The notes under the pieces: model-generated
What the model was told of the DNA's origin: nothing
Database searches by the model: none
The model's input: the letters and a program-made list of their open reading frames with translations, nothing else
Position numbers and translations under genes: made by a program
Shown: one piece after another, positions 35,863 to 45,127 of the stretch
Layout of the letters: each line of letters begins with the position of its first letter
Numbering within the stretch: position 1 is the stretch's first letter
Origin: Bacillus sp. WMMC1349
GTDB taxonomy: Bacteria; Bacillota; Bacilli; Bacillales; Bacillaceae
Reading direction: 5' to 3'
Assembly: GCF_013155385.1 (NCBI RefSeq)
Contig: NZ_JABJUQ010000007.1
Location: 435,001-499,000 of the forward strand
DNA length: 64,000 nt

Positions 35863-37333
35863 ACCGAAGCGGTTACACCCGGCAGCCATGATTCTCAATT
35901 TCTTTAAAGGGTTAATTGAAACGGTAAAGAATTTTATTGTTCCATTTGGTGTTGCCTTTTTTTTGAATCAAAACAAACTGGTAACGATCATAGCTATTAT
36001 AGTAGTCGCAGTCGTTTTCATTTCCTTGATCATCATCAGTATTTTAAGATGGAGAAAGTTTACCTATCGAATTGAAGAGGATGAATTGCGGATCGAAGAA
36101 GGTCTGATCACGAGGAAAAAAAAGTATATACCAATTGAACGGATTCAAACCATCAATACAAGTGCAGGAATTATTCAGCAGCTGTTTAAGCTTGTTAAAC
36201 TTCAGGTTGAAACAGCTGGCGGCGGAAAAGAAGCGGAAGTCTCTTTGGCTGCCATCACACAAATTGAAGCTGATCAGCTTCAAAAGATGCTTTTGGAAAA
36301 AAAGAAAGAAATCGCCGAAACTGATTTAAATAACGAAATTGTGGTTCAAAAAGAAGTTGTGGAAAAAACAGAAGAACCTCCACAAAACATGGTCTATAAG
36401 ATGAACGGATCTGAGCTTTTAATTGCAGCATCAACTTCAAGTGGAATTGGAATGGTGATTTCTGGTGTTTTCGCTATTTATACGCAAGTAGACGAATATG
36501 TCAAACTTGACTGGCTGTTTGATCAGTTTTCCTTTTTGGACAGCGCTGGAGTCGCTGTCATTGCCTTGCTTATTTTTCTAGTCCTTTTTGTTGCTTGGCT
36601 ATTTAGTATTGTAGGAATGTTGTTGAAATATGCCAACTTCTCGGTCGTACGGAAAAAGAATGAACTGGTCATTTCCAGAGGATTGATTGAAAAACATCAA
36701 ACCACTTTACCTTTAAAAAGAATCCAAGCGATTAAAATAAAAGAGGGTTTGATCAGACAGCCGTTCGGTTATGCATCTATTACGATTGTTAGTGCTGGCG
36801 GAAGTGCAATGGAGCAAGACAAATCAACGGTTTTGTTTCCGATCATTAAGAAGAAAGAAGTCCAAAAGCGGCTTCATGAAATGCTGCCTGATTATGCACC
36901 TGAAGAAGGGCTCAACCATCTGCCAAAACGTGCCTTACGCCGTTATTTGTTGCGCGCATCATGGCCTGTTGCGGCTGTCATCCCTTTGTCTATATTCTTT
37001 CCGCCATGGGGATATTTTTCAGTTTTACTGCTCCCGTTTTTTTGGCTTCTTGGCTATTTAGCATTTAAAGATGCAGGATGGAAAATCAGTCATAAAAAAT
37101 TTCTCATTTGCTCCCGTTTTCTTGGTAAGACAACGGTTGTCATGCAGAAGCGACGAATGCAAGTCTATAAGATAAGCCGTTCTTATTTTCAACGTCGCAA
37201 AAAACTTGTTTCAATTCATACGACCATTAAATCTTCGATGCTAATGGAAAGTTTTTCTGTGAAAGATGCAGAAGAGAAAGATTCAGAAACGATTTTTCAA
37301 TGGTATTCATATCAAAAAAAAGCGAACGGTTAA
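35852..37333 (+). CDS. ydbT: PH-domain membrane protein YdbT
   Basis: 493-residue membrane protein with three DUF304/PH-type repeats: YRIEEDELRIEEGLITRKKK near residue 70, NELVISRGLIEKHQTTLPLK near 270, and a C-terminal one near 410. Paired hydrophobic helices separate them (about 18-50, 190-260 and 360-400). It overlaps ydbS and is translated with it. It probably binds lipids or antimicrobial peptides at the membrane, by analogy with the B. subtilis pair. A strong terminator follows. Confidence 0.88.
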   Translation: MMSEPKRLHPAAMILNFFKGLIETVKNFIVPFGVAFFLNQNKLVTIIAIIVVAVVFISLIIISILRWRKFTYRIEEDELRIEEGLITRKKKYIPIERIQTINTSAGIIQQLFKLVKLQVETAGGGKEAEVSLAAITQIEADQLQKMLLEKKKEIAETDLNNEIVVQKEVVEKTEEPPQNMVYKMNGSELLIAASTSSGIGMVISGVFAIYTQVDEYVKLDWLFDQFSFLDSAGVAVIALLIFLVLFVAWLFSIVGMLLKYANFSVVRKKNELVISRGLIEKHQTTLPLKRIQAIKIKEGLIRQPFGYASITIVSAGGSAMEQDKSTVLFPIIKKKEVQKRLHEMLPDYAPEEGLNHLPKRALRRYLLRASWPVAAVIPLSIFFPPWGYFSVLLLPFFWLLGYLAFKDAGWKISHKKFLICSRFLGKTTVVMQKRRMQVYKISRSYFQRRKKLVSIHTTIKSSMLMESFSVKDAEEKDSETIFQWYSYQKKANG

Positions 37334-37350
37334 AAGCCGTCGCTTTTTTT
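37313..37350 (+). terminator. Bidirectional terminator between ydbT and ydcA
   Basis: AAAAAAAGCGA-CGG pairs with CCG-TCGCTTTTTTT, with one bulged base. It overlaps the ydbT stop and lies at the end of the converging rhomboid gene. Confidence 0.85.
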
Positions 37351-37929
37351 GTTTAACAATAGAGGGGCGAATGCAAGTCCACCGAAAAGACCAAAAATAT
37401 GTGCAATTATATTAACCTGCTGATTGATCAATGTCATCAATAATGAAATAGCAAGAATGGTTAAAAGAATTTGCGAGTTGGTCCTGTCGATCAGATCTTT
37501 TCGAAAAAGAACCATGTATACATATACACCGAATAAGCCAAAGATCGCTCCAGATGATCCGACATGCATATATTCCAAAGGCATAGTCAAATACGTACCG
37601 ATATTCCCCACCAATCCTGAGCCGATATAAATCAACAAAAAACGTACTTTGCCCAGCATTCGCTCCAGCGCTGGGGCAAATAAAAAAAGTGAAAATGAGT
37701 TGAAAAGCAGGTGCGAAAAACTTGCATGAATGAAAATGGGTGTGAGGAATCGCCACCATTCTCCTTTGGTGATTCCTAAATTAAATCCGGTCATTAAATT
37801 AGACCACATCTGTACAGAAGGAAACGGTAGCAAAAAAAGAGTCCATATGGCAATCTGGAGGGCCAATATGGCGGCTGTCACCGGATAGAATTTAATAAAT
37901 GTCTGTGGATTTTCGGTTCTAATAAACAT
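37330..37929 (-). CDS. ydcA: Rhomboid-family intramembrane protease YdcA
   Basis: 199-residue rhomboid with six membrane helices. The catalytic serine lies in VGSSGAIFGLFG and the catalytic histidine in NIIAHIFGLFGG. FIHASFSHLLFNSFSLFLF carries the conserved HxxxN of helix 2. It would cut single-pass membrane substrates inside the bilayer; none is known. It converges with ydbT, as in B. subtilis. Confidence 0.9.
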   Translation of the reverse strand: MFIRTENPQTFIKFYPVTAAILALQIAIWTLFLLPFPSVQMWSNLMTGFNLGITKGEWWRFLTPIFIHASFSHLLFNSFSLFLFAPALERMLGKVRFLLIYIGSGLVGNIGTYLTMPLEYMHVGSSGAIFGLFGVYVYMVLFRKDLIDRTNSQILLTILAISLLMTLINQQVNIIAHIFGLFGGLAFAPLLLNKKSDGF

Positions 37930-38040
37930 ACTTTAGCCCCTTTGCAATGATCTTGTACATATTATCATACATTTATGTGAAACCATTGATAAATAGTACA
38001 AACATGAATGTTGGCAGCATGTCTGCATATTGTTTTACCC

Positions 38041-38175
38041 ACCCACATATATTGGGTAGTGCAATAAGGGAGACAAGTCGTTGCAGGCTTTTATGGTACG
38101 CGTGCCGATATCGTCGGCCCCTTTCTAATAGCGTACCGTTAAAGTCGAACAAGCGGTTTCTTCCTTTTTACATCA
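38041..38175 (+). other. Intergenic region with nested inverted repeats; acpS absent
   Basis: In B. subtilis acpS lies between ydcA and ydcC. Here no acpS is present. Instead GGTACGC (38095-38101) pairs with GCGTACC (38131-38137), enclosing GCCGA/TCGGC (38104-38118). This suggests a structured leader for ydcC. A short frame reading GTRADIVGPF recalls the AcpS N-terminus only faintly. Confidence 0.5.
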
Positions 38176-38199
38176 ATGATTAAAAAGGGGTTGAAAAAG

Positions 38200-39207
38200 G
38201 TGAGAAAAAGCTTTGTTTTGCTTTTAACGGGGCTGCTTGTTGTCTTTATGCTTTCTGCCTGCGGCCAAAAATCGCAAGAAGATATTGTCACGGGGCTCGA
38301 CAAGAAGGCAAAAGAATACACGTCCTATAAGGCAAAAGCAAAAATGACGATTGAAACTGGAACTGAACCGCAGGTGTATAATGTGGAAATATGGCATAAA
38401 AAACCGTCTTTCTACCGAGTCTATTTAGAAAACCCGAAAAAGGATCAAAGTCAGGTGATTTTGCGGAATGAAAATGGTGTGTTTGTTCTGACACCGTCTT
38501 TAAATAAAAGTTTCCGTTTTCATAGTGATTGGCCTAACAACAGCAGCCAAGTATACTTATTTGAATCACTTGTAAAGGATATTAAAAATGATGGTGAAGC
38601 TAACTTTTCAACAAAGGATTCAAAGTATTTGTTTGAAACGAAAACGAACTATCAGCATAATCAAATGTTACCGACACAAGAAATTGTATTTAACAAGAAA
38701 AACCTGACCCCTTCATCAGTGAAAGTGATGGATACGGATCGAAAAGCGATGGTCACAGTAGAATTCAAAAGTTTTGAATTTGATAAACCTTTAGATAAAA
38801 GCTCGTTTGATGAAAAGAAAAATATGACACTATCGCAAATCGATGTGACGACAAGTGCTGAACCGTCAGAATCCTTTGCGGTGAAAACGCCTCTTGACCT
38901 TCCGCAAGGTGTGAAGAAGCTAGAAGAGAAGGAAATGACAACAGATGACGGCAAAAGGATTGTCATCACATATGGCGGCGAAAAAACATTTACATTAATT
39001 CAGGAAAAAGCTCGAGTCGCCAAAACATCAGCTTCTGTTTCCATGAGTGGTGAGCCGGTTAACCTCGGATTCACAGTCGGTGTTCTTCAAGAAAAATCAC
39101 TGTCTTGGACATACGATGGAGTTGACTATCTCCTCTCTTCAGAAGATCTTTCACAAAATGAACTTCTAATGGTTGCCAAAAGTATGCAAGGTCAGTCATC
39201 CAAGTAA
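38200..39207 (+). CDS. ydcC: LolA-like lipoprotein YdcC
   Basis: 335-residue lipoprotein with signal peptide and lipobox LSAC, so anchored to the outer face of the membrane. The mature part is an outer-membrane-lipoprotein-carrier (LolA)-type beta fold, with the typical VEIWHKKPSFYRVYLENPKK and NGVFVLTPSLNKSFRF strands. The family in Firmicutes is linked to sporulation and lipoprotein handling; the exact role is unknown. The GTG at 38200 follows AAAGGGG by nine bases. A long hairpin terminator follows. Confidence 0.87.
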   Translation: MRKSFVLLLTGLLVVFMLSACGQKSQEDIVTGLDKKAKEYTSYKAKAKMTIETGTEPQVYNVEIWHKKPSFYRVYLENPKKDQSQVILRNENGVFVLTPSLNKSFRFHSDWPNNSSQVYLFESLVKDIKNDGEANFSTKDSKYLFETKTNYQHNQMLPTQEIVFNKKNLTPSSVKVMDTDRKAMVTVEFKSFEFDKPLDKSSFDEKKNMTLSQIDVTTSAEPSESFAVKTPLDLPQGVKKLEEKEMTTDDGKRIVITYGGEKTFTLIQEKARVAKTSASVSMSGEPVNLGFTVGVLQEKSLSWTYDGVDYLLSSEDLSQNELLMVAKSMQGQSSK

Positions 39208-39222
39208 ATATGGCCATTCAGG

Positions 39223-39269
39223 TGGGGCTGTCCAATCGTCGAAAAATCGACTGATTGGACGCCCTTTTT
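39223..39269 (+). terminator. Terminator of ydcC
   Basis: GTCCAATC and TCGA blocks pair with TCGA and GATTGGAC around AAAA, flanked by GGG/CCC and ended by TTTTT. Confidence 0.88.
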
Positions 39270-39274
39270 CACGT

Positions 39275-39633
39275 TAAGTCATTCGTGGAAATTTCACTGC
39301 GATTTGCATTTTTACTAGTTCCCTCTTGATCACTTCGTTTATTGAGGAGTTTACTAGAAAATGATGTTATTAGATTTCGGAATTCGTAAACTGATTGATT
39401 TGTTTTGGAATTCCCTATATATATTTTGGCAAAATCAAAAAAATATTCTTCAATCCGACCGCTACTAGACTTTCGCTTCAAAAACCATTTTTACTTTTTT
39501 ATAATCCGGTGTATGTTTTGAACCATTTCTTCGTAAAATGTGTTTTAAATCGATCTGTACAAAATTTCTTTTTAACAACATTTTTAGTATGATAAAAAGG
39601 ATGATTTGAAACAATTGAATAGGAAGTGTCAGC
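39275..39633. other. Intergenic region before alr
   Basis: About 360 AT-rich bases. Short antisense frames end in NKRSDQEGTSKNANRSEIST-like sequence, but no family or continuous gene was recognised. It must contain the alr promoter; TTTAGTATGATAAAAAGG near 39580 includes a TATGAT-type -10. Confidence 0.45.
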
Positions 39634-40806
39634 ATGAGATTAAAACCATTTTACAGAAAAACTTGGGCAGAAATCGATTTGACAGCTTTAAAAGACAATG
39701 TGCGTCATATGAAACAGCATATTGGCGAGGATGTTCACCTGATGGCAGTTGTGAAAGCAAATGCTTATGGACATGGAGATGCTCAAGTCGCTAAGGCGGC
39801 ATTGGCAGAAGGAGCGTCCATTCTTGCTGTAGCTTTCTTAGATGAAGCAATCTCATTAAGAGGACAAGGGATTAAAGCACCGATCCTTGTGCTTGGTGCA
39901 GTCCCACCTGAATACGCCCATATTGCAGCCGAATATCGGATTACGGTTACGGCTTATTCAGTGGGCTGGGTAAAAGAATCACTTGGTTTCCTTAGTGATG
40001 ACGAGACCGCTCTTGATGTCCATCTCAAAATCGATACCGGCATGGGACGGATCGGATGTCGAACAGAAGAAGAAATAAAAGAGATTATGGAGTTGGCCAA
40101 AGCGAGTGGTAAAATAAACTGCAGAGGCGTGTTCACCCATTTTGCGACAGCAGATGAAAAGGAGACGGACTATTTCCGTATGCAACTTGAACGGTTTAAA
40201 AAACTGATTAAACCTCTCCCGCTTGACCGTTTGATGGTCCATTCATCAAATAGTGCTGCAGGATTGCGGTTCAAGGAACAGCTTTTTAATGCGGTCCGTT
40301 TCGGGATCGGTATGTACGGTTTGTCTCCTTCACCAGAAATAAAAGACGAGCTCCCATTTCCATTACAGGAAGTGTTTTCACTGCAAACTGAACTTGCTCA
40401 TGTCAAAAAAATTGAAAAAGGTGAAAGTGTCAGTTATGGAGCTACATATACGGCAGAGCATGATCAATGGATTGGAACTGTACCTGTCGGGTATGCGGAT
40501 GGATGGATGCGCAAGCTTGCCGGTAGTGAAGTGCTGATTGACGGCAAACGGCAAAAAATGGCCGGGCGAATTTGCATGGATCAGTTTATGATTGCTCTTG
40601 ATCAAGAGTATCCTGTTGGCACAAAAGTCACTTTGATTGGAAAACAAAAAGACGAATCGATCTCAGTCGACGAAATAGCAGAAAGACTGCAAACGATTAA
40701 TTACGAAATTACGTGTATGATAAGTTCTCGTGTCCCCCGTATGTTTTTAGAAAATGAGCGTATAATTGGAGTAAGGAATCCGATTTTACCAAATGATAAA
40801 GAATGA
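39634..40806 (+). CDS. alr: Alanine racemase
   Basis: 390-residue PLP enzyme interconverting L- and D-alanine, the supplier for Ddl. The PLP-lysine motif is MAVVKANAYGHGDAQVAKAA near residue 43. The catalytic tyrosine region is GESVSYGATYTAEHDQWIGT and the binding loop GYADGWMRKLAG. AGGAAGTG precedes the ATG. In B. subtilis it is the constitutive alr (dal), followed by mazEF as here. Confidence 0.95.
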   Translation: MRLKPFYRKTWAEIDLTALKDNVRHMKQHIGEDVHLMAVVKANAYGHGDAQVAKAALAEGASILAVAFLDEAISLRGQGIKAPILVLGAVPPEYAHIAAEYRITVTAYSVGWVKESLGFLSDDETALDVHLKIDTGMGRIGCRTEEEIKEIMELAKASGKINCRGVFTHFATADEKETDYFRMQLERFKKLIKPLPLDRLMVHSSNSAAGLRFKEQLFNAVRFGIGMYGLSPSPEIKDELPFPLQEVFSLQTELAHVKKIEKGESVSYGATYTAEHDQWIGTVPVGYADGWMRKLAGSEVLIDGKRQKMAGRICMDQFMIALDQEYPVGTKVTLIGKQKDESISVDEIAERLQTINYEITCMISSRVPRMFLENERIIGVRNPILPNDKE

Positions 40807-40900
40807 GTAGAAAAACAGCTTTGCTTACGAAAAGAATAATGATATGATTAACATGGAATGAATAAAGTAGTATTCGTAAGTTTGGTGGAGGTGTATGTTT

Positions 40901-41182
40901 TTGTCTGAATCCAGCGCTACAACTGAAATAATGATTCGGTTGCCAGAAGCATTAATATCTGAACTTGATGGTGTTGTCATGCAAGATAACGGAAGTAGGA
41001 ATGAGCTGATTTATCAAGCTACAAAAATGTACTTGCGCGAACGCAAAAATCGACAAATACGGGAATCGATGAGACGCGGCTATATGGAGATGGCCAAAAT
41101 CAATTTAAACATCTCTTCTGAGGCGCAATTTGCAGAATTTGAGGCTGAAAACACCGTAGAGCGCTTAGTAAGCGGAGGATAA
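40901..41182 (+). CDS. mazE: Antitoxin MazE/EndoAI
   Basis: 93-residue ribbon-helix-helix antitoxin (ndoAI). The N-terminal domain ([20 protein letters not shown]) binds DNA and dimerises. The C-terminal tail ([20 protein letters not shown]) wraps into the MazF active site and is nearly the same as in B. subtilis. The start is TTG 40901, seven bases behind GGAGGTG; the ATG at 40895 is too close to that site. Followed four bases later by mazF. Confidence 0.92.
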   Translation: MSESSATTEIMIRLPEALISELDGVVMQDNGSRNELIYQATKMYLRERKNRQIRESMRRGYMEMAKINLNISSEAQFAEFEAENTVERLVSGG

Positions 41183-41186
41183 TCAT

Positions 41187-41537
41187 TTGATTGTGAAACG
41201 CGGCGATGTTTATTTTGCTGATCTATCTCCTGTTGTTGGCTCAGAACAAGGCGGGGTGCGCCCGGTTTTAGTGATTCAAAACAACATCGGCAATCGCTTC
41301 AGCCCAACTGCTATTGTTGCAGCCATAACAGCCCAAATACAGAAAGCAAAATTACCTACCCACGTCGAAATTGATGCGAAACGCTATGGTTTTGAAAGAG
41401 ATTCCGTTATATTGCTGGAACAGATTCGAACGATCGATAAGCAAAGACTAACGGACAAAATCACTCATCTTGATGATGAGATGATGGAAAAGGTTGATGA
41501 AGCCTTACAAATTAGTTTGGCACTTATTGATTTTTAA
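41187..41537 (+). CDS. mazF: mRNA interferase MazF/EndoA
   Basis: 116-residue endoribonuclease toxin (ndoA). In B. subtilis it cleaves RNA at UACAU. It starts [20 protein letters not shown] and keeps the catalytic arginine in [12 protein letters not shown] and the threonine in [15 protein letters not shown]. The start is TTG 41187 behind GGAGG. Strongly conserved in length and sequence. A terminator separates it from the sigma-B operon. Confidence 0.95.
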   Translation: MIVKRGDVYFADLSPVVGSEQGGVRPVLVIQNNIGNRFSPTAIVAAITAQIQKAKLPTHVEIDAKRYGFERDSVILLEQIRTIDKQRLTDKITHLDDEMMEKVDEALQISLALIDF

Positions 41538-41549
41538 TAAGGGAAAAGA

Positions 41550-41581
41550 AGTTGCTCACAGAGGAAAGAGCAACTTTTTTT
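41550..41581 (+). terminator. Terminator of mazEF
   Basis: AGTTGCTC/GAGCAACT stem followed by seven T residues. Confidence 0.88.
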
Positions 41582-41608
41582 GTGTTCCAAAAAACCCCAC
41601 GATATAAT
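41580..41608 (+). promoter_or_regulatory. Sigma-A promoter of rsbR-sigB operon
   Basis: TTGTGT at 41580-41585, 17 bases, TATAAT at 41603-41608. It sits 50 bases before rsbR and provides basal operon expression, as known in B. subtilis. Confidence 0.75.
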
Positions 41609-41657
41609 GGTGATATTGAAGAAAAATTTTATTGTTTTCGTCATAGGGGGGATCAAT

Positions 41658-42470
41658 GTGTCGAATGATGTGATTTTAAACTATATCATGGAACACCAAG
41701 ATGAACTAGCTGAACATTGGGCAGACATTTTAAAAAACCTGGATAATAGGGAATCTTTAAACGATCAGATATATCAAATGATGAGCCGGGATTATCTTGA
41801 GCTTTTAATGAATGATTCAAAAATTGAAACTGAAAAAGCGGCCGCTATTGGCAAATTTTCTTCAAAATCGGTCCAAATCGGTGTTTCCTTTAAACTTTTG
41901 TCATCTAGTTTATCGGCATTTTGGAAACATCTTTATCATGAAATAGACAACCATACTGAAGATGATCGGTGCAGCGATTTGATTTGGCAAATTGATCAGT
42001 TTATTGATCCGATTAACAGCGAGATCCTTCATCAATATGCTGTTTCTTGGGAAAAAACCGTTGCATTGCAAAAAGTTGCTTTACAAGAGCTTTCAGCACC
42101 ACTCATTCCGGTTTTTGAAAACATATCGGTCATGCCACTTGTCGGGACAATTGATACTGAACGTGCCAAAAAAATGATGGAGAACCTCCTCAACGGAGTA
42201 GTGAAACATCGTTCTGAAGTGGTCTTAATCGATATCACAGGTGTACCTGTTGTCGATACAATGGTTGCTCATCACATTATTCAAGCTTCTGAAGCTGTTA
42301 GACTTGTTGGCGCAAAATGTCTGCTTGTCGGCATTCGGCCCGAAATTGCACAAACCATTGTCAATCTAGGCATTGATTTAACACAAGTGGTGACAAAAAA
42401 TACGTTGCAAAGAGGAATTGAAACCGCATTAGAAATGACAAATAGAAAAATTGTTTCGTTGGGGGAATAG
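41658..42470 (+). CDS. rsbRA: Stressosome protein RsbRA
   Basis: 270-residue co-antagonist that builds the stressosome with RsbS and holds RsbT until stress. The N-terminal non-heme globin-like sensor domain is followed by a STAS domain from about residue 150. The two RsbT-phosphorylated threonines are visible in [14 protein letters not shown] and [14 protein letters not shown]. The start is GTG 41658 (MSNDVI) behind GGGGGGATC; the longer frame overlaps the promoter. Confidence 0.94.
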   Translation: MSNDVILNYIMEHQDELAEHWADILKNLDNRESLNDQIYQMMSRDYLELLMNDSKIETEKAAAIGKFSSKSVQIGVSFKLLSSSLSAFWKHLYHEIDNHTEDDRCSDLIWQIDQFIDPINSEILHQYAVSWEKTVALQKVALQELSAPLIPVFENISVMPLVGTIDTERAKKMMENLLNGVVKHRSEVVLIDITGVPVVDTMVAHHIIQASEAVRLVGAKCLLVGIRPEIAQTIVNLGIDLTQVVTKNTLQRGIETALEMTNRKIVSLGE

Positions 42471-42472
42471 TG

Positions 42473-42838
42473 GTGAGGACACCTAAAGTTCCAATTTTGA
42501 AACTTGGTCATTACCTGCTCGTATCTATCCAAGTAGAACTTGATGACCAAACAGCGCTCCAATTTCAAGAAGATTTGCTCAATAAGATCTATGAAACAGG
42601 TTCGAGCGGAGTGGTCATCGATCTGACATCAGTAGATATCATCGATTCTTTTATTGCTAAAGTGTTAAGCGATGTGATGACAATGTCAAAACTGCTCGGG
42701 GCTAAAATGGTCCTGACAGGTATACAACCATCTGTTGCGGTGACATTAATTGAACTCGGTGTTTCATTAGCAGACATGTCAACAGCAATTGATCTTGAAA
42801 AAGGGCTTGAGACATTGCAGCGTGAATTGGGGGAATAG
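42473..42838 (+). CDS. rsbS: Stressosome scaffold RsbS
   Basis: 121-residue single STAS-domain protein, the antagonist of RsbT in the stressosome. The phosphorylated serine lies in [16 protein letters not shown] near residue 59. It begins [22 protein letters not shown] 42473 matches the B. subtilis start (MRHPKIP). It starts three bases after the rsbR stop and ends two bases before rsbT. Confidence 0.94.
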   Translation: MRTPKVPILKLGHYLLVSIQVELDDQTALQFQEDLLNKIYETGSSGVVIDLTSVDIIDSFIAKVLSDVMTMSKLLGAKMVLTGIQPSVAVTLIELGVSLADMSTAIDLEKGLETLQRELGE

Positions 42839-42840
42839 TC

Positions 42841-43239
42841 ATGAAAGACCGGTCCTGTGTAAAGATTTTGACAGAATGGGATATTGTAGCTGCCAGACAA
42901 CTTGGGCGAAACATTGCCAAAGAACTTGGATTTGGTACAGTAGATCAAGCAAGAATTACGACAGCTATTTCTGAACTGGCCCGAAATATTTACCTATATG
43001 CTGGAGAAGGTCAAATATGCATTGAAGAGGTCCAAGAAAAAGCGAAAAAGGGGCTGAATATCATTGCAGAGGATCATGGCCCGGGTATAGCCGACATCCG
43101 CAAAGTGATGGAAGATGGCTTTTCAACATCGGGTGGATTAGGGGCCGGTCTTCCAGGAGTAAAGCGTTTAATGGACCAATTTGAATTACATTCAGATGCA
43201 GAAAATGGAACGAAGATCAAGGCCGTAAAGTGGCTTTAG
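42841..43239 (+). CDS. rsbT: Switch kinase RsbT
   Basis: 132-residue GHKL-fold serine/threonine kinase. It phosphorylates RsbR and RsbS, leaves the stressosome and activates RsbU. The N box is ISELARNIYLYAGEGQ, followed by AEDHGPGIADIRKVM (G1) and the glycine-rich STSGGLGAGLPGVKRLMDQF (G2). GGGGGAATAGTC overlaps the preceding stop. Confidence 0.94.
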   Translation: MKDRSCVKILTEWDIVAARQLGRNIAKELGFGTVDQARITTAISELARNIYLYAGEGQICIEEVQEKAKKGLNIIAEDHGPGIADIRKVMEDGFSTSGGLGAGLPGVKRLMDQFELHSDAENGTKIKAVKWL

Positions 43240-43252
43240 TAGGAGGGAACGA

Positions 43253-44260
43253 ATGGAGTTCAAGGAAATGATCACGCAACGTTATCAACAACTACTTAGC
43301 CGTTATTTATCTGAATTAACTGAGACATCTTTATATCAAGGACAAAAATTCAGCAGAAAAACAATTGAGCAGCAAGTGCCGCCAGAAGAGATCATCAGTA
43401 TCCATCGAAAGGTTTTGTCTGAGTTGTATCCAGATTTGCCAATTCAAGTGTTCCACTCGCTTGATTTTTTAATTGAAGTGATGATTGGGTATGGTCTTGC
43501 TTATCAAGAACATCAAACATTAAGAGGCATTCAGCAGGAAATCAAATCAGAAATTGAGATTGCTGCAAATGTCCAGCAAACACTGCTTGAGACAACAATA
43601 CCGAAGGATAAAACGCTCGACATTGGGGCTATAAGTGTCCCGGCAAAGCAAATGAGCGGTGACTACTATCATTTTGTTCGTGATCAGGACTCGATCAATA
43701 TTGCTATTGCTGATGTGATTGGAAAAGGGATTCCAGCGGCTTTATGTATGTCAATGATCAAATATGCGATGGATTCTTTACCGGACTCTGGCGCACATCC
43801 TTCAAAGGTACTGAGAAGCCTAAATCGAGTAGTGGAACAAAATGTTGATGCAAATATGTTTATTACGATGTTTTATGGAAATTATCATCTGCAACATCAC
43901 CTATTCAAGTTTGCCTCTGCCGGTCATGAACCAGGCTTTTATTACTGCTCTAGCGAACGTAAATTCTACGATTTACTGGCGAAAGGTCTCGTTCTCGGGA
44001 TTTCATCTGATTATGACTATAAACAATACGAACAAAAGCTACATGTTGGTGATATGATTATTCTTTTTTCTGATGGTGTGACCGAAAGTAGAAAAGATAG
44101 CGGGTTTTTGGAACGGTCAGACTTAAAAAAATTAATTGCCTTACATATGTCAGAACCAGCACAACAAATGGTTGAAAACATCTATGAAAGTTTGCTCAAA
44201 CTGCAAGACTTTAAGCTCCATGATGATTTTACCCTTATTATTTTGAAAAGAAAGGTTTAG
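43253..44260 (+). CDS. rsbU: Phosphoserine phosphatase RsbU
   Basis: 335-residue PP2C-type (PPM/SpoIIE-like) phosphatase. The N-terminal 80 residues form the RsbT-binding helical dimer domain. The catalytic part starts around residue 115 with QMSGDYYHFVRDQDSINIAI and DVIGKGIPAALCMSM, and has metal aspartates in LFSDGVTESRKDSG and HDDFTLIILK. Activated by RsbT, it dephosphorylates RsbV. AGGAGGGAACG precedes the ATG. Its last bases form part of the internal sigma-B promoter. Confidence 0.94.
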   Translation: MEFKEMITQRYQQLLSRYLSELTETSLYQGQKFSRKTIEQQVPPEEIISIHRKVLSELYPDLPIQVFHSLDFLIEVMIGYGLAYQEHQTLRGIQQEIKSEIEIAANVQQTLLETTIPKDKTLDIGAISVPAKQMSGDYYHFVRDQDSINIAIADVIGKGIPAALCMSMIKYAMDSLPDSGAHPSKVLRSLNRVVEQNVDANMFITMFYGNYHLQHHLFKFASAGHEPGFYYCSSERKFYDLLAKGLVLGISSDYDYKQYEQKLHVGDMIILFSDGVTESRKDSGFLERSDLKKLIALHMSEPAQQMVENIYESLLKLQDFKLHDDFTLIILKRKV

Positions 44261-44280
44261 AGCTTTTTTTTGAGGGGTAT
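44255..44280 (+). promoter_or_regulatory. Sigma-B promoter within the operon
   Basis: GTTTAG at 44255-44260, 14-base spacer, GGGTAT at 44275-44280. This is the autoregulatory promoter for rsbV-rsbW-sigB-rsbX, overlapping the rsbU stop as in B. subtilis. Confidence 0.92.
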
Positions 44281-44318
44281 TGAAACAATAGCTAGAATGG
44301 AAACCTGAGGTGATACTG

Positions 44319-44648
44319 TTGAACTTGAAAATCGGTACAAAAGAATATGATCATGTAGTAAAAATGAAAGTAGCAGGAGAAATAGATGTGCAATCCGCTC
44401 CGTTATTGCGCGATTCTTTAATGGAATTTGCGGAGGAGGGAAAGTGTCTAGAGGTTTGTCTTGAGGACGTTTCATATATGGACAGTACAGGATTAGGTGT
44501 GTTTGTAGGGATTTATAAAACGGTAAACAAAACAGGAGGGTCTTTAGTGCTTAGGAATCTGTCTGACCGTTTACTCCGATTATTTGATATCACAGGTTTA
44601 AAAAATATCATCGATATTTTTGGAAAGTCTGAGGGTGAATTATCATGA
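44319..44648 (+). CDS. rsbV: Anti-anti-sigma factor RsbV
   Basis: 109-residue STAS protein that releases SigB by binding RsbW. The phosphorylated serine is in [19 protein letters not shown] near residue 56. The C-terminus ([20 protein letters not shown]) is typical. The start is TTG 44319, six bases behind GAGGTG, giving the same length as B. subtilis; the upstream GTG is part of that ribosome site. Confidence 0.93.
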   Translation: MNLKIGTKEYDHVVKMKVAGEIDVQSAPLLRDSLMEFAEEGKCLEVCLEDVSYMDSTGLGVFVGIYKTVNKTGGSLVLRNLSDRLLRLFDITGLKNIIDIFGKSEGELS

Positions 44649-45127
44649 AGCGAATAGCTGATCACATTGAAATGAAGTCACCTGCTAAACCCGAATATGT
44701 AGGAATTATTCGTTTGACACTATCTGGAATAGCAAGTAAAATGGGGTATTCTTACGATGATATTGAAGACTTGAAAATTTCTGTCAGTGAGGCCTGTACA
44801 AATGCTGTGCAGCATGCTTATCGAGCAGACAAAAATGGCGAATTTTCCGTGAAATTTGGTATGTTTGAAGATCGTCTAGAAATCACTGTCACTGATCAGG
44901 GTCAAAGTTTTGATATTGAAAAAGAACAGAAGAACATCGGTCCATACTCCTCAAAGTATACGGCAGATCAATTAACAGAAGGAGGGCTCGGGTTATATTT
45001 AATTGAAACGCTTATGGATGAAGTCAACGTACAAATTGACCCAGGTGTAACTGTATCAATGATTAAGTTCTTAAACAGGGAGCGAGTTGATGATGACACA
45101 ACCGTCCAAAAATATAAAGCTTACTAA
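44645..45127 (+). CDS. rsbW: Anti-sigma-B factor and kinase RsbW
   Basis: 160-residue GHKL kinase that binds SigB and phosphorylates RsbV. N box: [21 protein letters not shown] boxes: [12 protein letters not shown] and [17 protein letters not shown]. The start overlaps the rsbV stop by four bases, and the end overlaps sigB by about 35 bases, so stoichiometry is translationally tuned. Confidence 0.94.
   Translation: MKRIADHIEMKSPAKPEYVGIIRLTLSGIASKMGYSYDDIEDLKISVSEACTNAVQHAYRADKNGEFSVKFGMFEDRLEITVTDQGQSFDIEKEQKNIGPYSSKYTADQLTEGGLGLYLIETLMDEVNVQIDPGVTVSMIKFLNRERVDDDTTVQKYKAY

Noticed and set aside
38090..38140. Remnant of acpS (GTRADIVGPF)
   Set aside because: Only a few residues resemble the AcpS N-terminus and the rest of the gene is absent; chance cannot be excluded.
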